Assembly: GCF_000767165.1 (NCBI RefSeq)
Contig: NZ_AXCZ01000007.1
Span: 1-37,234, forward strand
DNA length: 37,234 nucleotides
Reading direction: 5' to 3'
From: Cellulomonas bogoriensis 69B4 = DSM 16987
GTDB taxonomy: Bacteria; Actinomycetota; Actinomycetes; Actinomycetales; Cellulomonadaceae
Below, in pieces: positions 34,788-37,234 of this stretch. A model generated the notes under the pieces. It was not told where the DNA came from, searched no databases, and saw only the letters and a list, made by a program, of their open reading frames with translations. Positions within the stretch are counted from its first letter, which is position 1, and each line of letters starts with the position of its first letter. The translations under genes and the position numbers were made by a program.

Positions 34788-36866
34788 TCACCCGACACTT
34801 CCCCAGCGGTCACCAGCGAACGCACGGCCGGTCACGTGGGCGGAGGTGCCCGTCCGATCCAGGTACGGGGTCACTCCGCCCAGGTGCAGAGGCCACCCGG
34901 CACCCAGGACCATGCACAGGTCGATCTCCTGGGGCCCGGCTACCACGCCCTCGTCGAGCATGAGGCCGACCTCCTCGGCCAGCCCCTGCACCACCCGGTC
35001 ACGAACCTGCTCCTCGTCGGACGTCCCCGGTGCGCCGAAGGCGTCCTGGACGGAGGCGAGCACCACTCCGTCCCGGTCCACGAGCGAGGCCGACGCGTCA
35101 GCCAGCCGCCGCAGCGCGGGGGACAGGTGGAACCGCGGGCCGAGCTCGTCGTGGAGGGTCTGCAGCACATGGAGCGCGACCGGCAGTCCCACGAGCTGCA
35201 GCAGGGCGAACGGTCCCATCGGCAGGCCCAGAGGACGCAGGGCACGGTCGGCGACACCCACCGGCGCCCCGTCCTGGACCGAGGCCGCGACGTCGGCGAG
35301 CATCCGCAGCAGCAGCCTGTTCACCACGAAGCCGGGCCGATCGGCCACCACCACGGGGATCTTGCCCAGGGCCCTGGCGGTCGCCAGAGCCGTGGCGACC
35401 GCGGACGGATCAGCACCGTCGGGCCGGACCACCTCGACCAGGCGCATCTGGGCGACGGGGTTGAAGAAGTGCAACCCCACGACCCGACCCGGGTGCGCCA
35501 GCCCCTGACGCATCGAGCCGACCGACAGGGCTGAGGTGTTGGTCGCGAGGACGGTGCCGGACGCCACGACGGCCTCCACGTCCGCCAGGACGGCCCGCTT
35601 GACCGCCATCACCTCGGTGACGGCCTCCACGACCAGGTCCGCGCCAGTCAGGTCCTGCACGTCGGTGCTGATGCTGATGGCTCCGAGCACCCGGTCGGCC
35701 TCAGCCCCGCTCATTCGGCCCTTGTCGGTCATGCCCCGGACGAGCCCGCGCACGTGCTCCCACCCGGCGGCCACACGTGCGTCGTCGACCTCGCGCATCG
35801 TGACCCGCGCCCCGGTACGGCGTGCGACGAGGACGGCGAGCTGGCCGGCCATCAGCCCGGCCCCGACGAGCCCGACCTTGGTCGGCGCAGGTGCAGCCTG
35901 GCCGGTCGGAAGGTCGGGAGGCGCCGGTGCGCCCCGGTTGACGAGGTCGAACGCGTAGAGGCTGGCGCGTGCCTCCGGGGAGACGAGGAGCTCGGTGAGT
36001 GCGTCGTCCTCGGCCGCGAAGCCGTCCCTGCGGCTGCTGCTGCCGGCGCGGGCCAGCAGGTCCAGCGCCCGGTACGGCGCCGGCCGTGACCCGTGGATCG
36101 TGCCGTCCAGGCGATCGCGCCAGCGCTCCACCAGTGCGTGGTCCCGGTCGCCGGTGGGCGAGGGGCGGGCGACCTCGAGCTGACCGTCGAGGACGGCCAC
36201 CGCCCACGCGATGCTCGCCTCGAGGAACCCCTCGCGGTCGAGCACGGCGTCGACCAGCCCCATCTGGGACGCGGTCGCCGCATCGGTGGTGCGGTTGCCG
36301 GACAGAGGTCGGCCCAGGACGAGCTCCAGGGCGTTCTCCATTCCGACGATCCCCGGCAGCAGGGTGCACCCACCCCAGCCCGGGACCAGGCCGAGGTGCG
36401 TCTCGGGCAGCGCAAGGGCCTTCACGTCCGCCGCGACCGTCCGGTAGTGGCAGTTCAGGGCGATCTCGAGGCCGCCCCCGAGGGCGGCGCCGTTGAGGAA
36501 CGCGAAGCTCGGGACCCCGAGCTCCCCCAGGCGTCCGAGGACGGCGTGACCGAGCTCGGCCACCTGCCGTGCCTGGTCGTGGCCCGTGAGCGCGGCCACG
36601 ACCCTCAGGTCGGCACCCGCGGCGAGGTAGGCGCCGGTGCCGGTGATCGCCACCGCGACGACCTCTCCGGTGTCGACCCGGGCAGCGACCTGGTCCAGCG
36701 CTGCGCCCAGCTCCCTCAGCCCGCCGGGTCCCAGGGTCGCGGGCTTGGCCCCGGCGGTGCCGTTGTCGAGCGTCAGCAGCGCCAGGACGCGGTCACCGGG
36801 CAGCGCGACGTCCTCGACGCGTGTGCGTGTGATCCGCTCGTGGGGGAACTCCAGGGGGGTGGGCAC
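34788..36866 (-). CDS. Fused enoyl-CoA hydratase / 3-hydroxyacyl-CoA dehydrogenase (FadB/FadJ-like)
   Basis: A 692-residue two-domain beta-oxidation enzyme. The N-terminal crotonase domain has the oxyanion loop FLNGAALGGGLEIALNCHY and catalytic glutamates Glu134 and Glu155 (LPETHLGLVPGWGG). The C-terminal half starts near residue 330 with the NAD-binding VGLVGAGLMAGQLAVLVARR. It continues with VVGLHFFNPVAQMRLVEVV (catalytic His) and VVADRPGFVVNRLLLRMLAD, then a second dehydrogenase C-terminal repeat (GAGWPLHLGGVTPYLD). GTG 36866 is supported by GAGGAG 6 bases upstream. The upstream gene on the same strand encodes an RNase D-like protein 51 bp away. No thiolase partner gene is in the window; the enzyme may serve acyl-CoA turnover rather than full fatty-acid degradation. 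Confidence 0.92.
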   Translation of the reverse strand: MPTPLEFPHERITRTRVEDVALPGDRVLALLTLDNGTAGAKPATLGPGGLRELGAALDQVAARVDTGEVVAVAITGTGAYLAAGADLRVVAALTGHDQARQVAELGHAVLGRLGELGVPSFAFLNGAALGGGLEIALNCHYRTVAADVKALALPETHLGLVPGWGGCTLLPGIVGMENALELVLGRPLSGNRTTDAATASQMGLVDAVLDREGFLEASIAWAVAVLDGQLEVARPSPTGDRDHALVERWRDRLDGTIHGSRPAPYRALDLLARAGSSSRRDGFAAEDDALTELLVSPEARASLYAFDLVNRGAPAPPDLPTGQAAPAPTKVGLVGAGLMAGQLAVLVARRTGARVTMREVDDARVAAGWEHVRGLVRGMTDKGRMSGAEADRVLGAISISTDVQDLTGADLVVEAVTEVMAVKRAVLADVEAVVASGTVLATNTSALSVGSMRQGLAHPGRVVGLHFFNPVAQMRLVEVVRPDGADPSAVATALATARALGKIPVVVADRPGFVVNRLLLRMLADVAASVQDGAPVGVADRALRPLGLPMGPFALLQLVGLPVALHVLQTLHDELGPRFHLSPALRRLADASASLVDRDGVVLASVQDAFGAPGTSDEEQVRDRVVQGLAEEVGLMLDEGVVAGPQEIDLCMVLGAGWPLHLGGVTPYLDRTGTSAHVTGRAFAGDRWGSVG

Positions 36867-36917
36867 GGGCTTCTCCTCGCTCTGGACGACGGTGTCCGGG
36901 CAGCGCGACCGCTGGCG

Positions 36918-37232
36918 CTACTGGAGAGTAACAAAGGCAGCGGCGAGCGCCGGCGCCGTCAGCTCCACCTGCCACGGGCGGGCTCCCGCGCCGGTGAGCG
37001 CCTCGGCGATGCCGGACTCGTCCAGGCGAGGCGGCGGTGACCAGCACAGCCGTCGCAGGGCGTCGGGCTGCAGCAGGTTCTCCACCGGGACCGCGTGCTG
37101 CTCCGACAGTGCGGTCACCGCAGCACGGGCCGCGGTGAGCCGGGCGGAGGCACCCGGGTCCCGGTCGGCCCAGGTGCGTGGTGGCGGTGGCCCGTCGGAC
37201 CGTGGGCCGCGGGTGCTGGGAAGGCCGCTCTC
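36918..37232 (-). CDS. rnd: RNase D-like HRDC-domain protein (C-terminal part)
   Basis: The last 104 codons of a gene entering from the right edge; bases 37233-37234 belong to an incomplete codon. The visible part is an HRDC-type helical domain: RTWADRDPGASARLTAARAA, then TALSEQHAVPVENLLQPDAL, RRLCWSPPPRLDESGI and GARPWQVELTAPALAAAF. This pattern is the C-terminus of actinobacterial ribonuclease D (a 3'-exonuclease for tRNA processing), whose gene also sits near dxs1 in mycobacteria as I recall. The exonuclease domain is outside the window, so the assignment depends on the tail only. It probably shares a transcript with the FadB/FadJ-like gene. Confidence 0.75.
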   Translation of the reverse strand, partial: ESGLPSTRGPRSDGPPPPRTWADRDPGASARLTAARAAVTALSEQHAVPVENLLQPDALRRLCWSPPPRLDESGIAEALTGAGARPWQVELTAPALAAAFVTLQ

Positions 37233-37234
37233 GG

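Overview
The window looks like a chromosomal segment from a high-GC actinobacterium, most plausibly a facultatively anaerobic member of the Micrococcales such as Cellulomonas or a relative. The reasons are the very high GC content, many GTG starts, actinobacterial marker families (SepH, DUF3071/3093/3159/3710/4193/5998/7455, GuaB1), and a pyruvate formate-lyase plus its activase. The gene order from suhB to the TrmA-like methyltransferase matches, as far as I remember it, the Mycobacterium tuberculosis segment between sigA and dxs1 (DUF4193, DUF3093, dut, DUF3710, OB-fold protein, DUF3159, two TrkA/RCK proteins, APC-type permease, methyltransferase). It is therefore a conserved core region, not a genomic island. 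I see no insertion sequence, phage, CRISPR array, tRNA or rRNA. No stretch longer than about 210 bases lacks a gene.

Layout. 1-5.4 kb: 3' part of the primary sigma factor gene, DUF456 and DUF7455 genes, the ATPase subunit of a second type IIA topoisomerase (parE-like), and a double-GNAT acetyltransferase. 5.4-13.1 kb: the matching parC-like subunit on the minus strand, then plus-strand genes for a GNAT/acyl-CoA synthetase fusion and a coupled cluster DUF5998 - alkaline phosphatase-type phosphodiesterase - thymidine kinase. 13.2-16.4 kb: sepH (division), an inositol-phosphatase family gene, DUF4193 and DUF3093. 16.4-23.4 kb: dut - DUF3710 - OB-fold - DUF3159, meeting two convergent RCK/TrkA genes. 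These are divergent from a KimA-type potassium importer gene followed by an overlapping RNA uracil methyltransferase gene. 23.5-26.5 kb: aconitase with its own promoter, palindrome and structured leader. 26.5-29.4 kb: minus-strand operon guaB1 - Nudix - class I glutamine amidotransferase. 29.4-34.8 kb: dxs, pflB and pflA. 34.8-37.2 kb: a fused enoyl-CoA hydratase/3-hydroxyacyl-CoA dehydrogenase and the end of an RNase D-like gene.

How it works together. Most genes are housekeeping: transcription (sigA), DNA topology (ParE/ParC), nucleotide hygiene and salvage (Dut, Tdk, GuaB1, Nudix), cell division (SepH), potassium uptake (KimA-like permease with RCK proteins), TCA cycle (aconitase), isoprenoid precursors (Dxs) and mixed-acid fermentation (PflB/PflA).

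The most striking non-coding pattern is that about ten genes begin 6-8 bases after a sigma-A-like -10 hexamer with no Shine-Dalgarno sequence, so they are probably leaderless. Other signals are a strong G/C skew switch inside the phosphodiesterase gene near 12.2-12.35 kb, palindromes at the acn, pflB and pflA promoters, tandem hairpins between pflB and pflA, a hairpin that would cover the sepH ribosome binding site, and two convergent gene overlaps (74 and 31 bp). I found no clear evidence of a wholly new multi-gene system. The best lead is the potential link between RCK proteins and a KimA-type importer.
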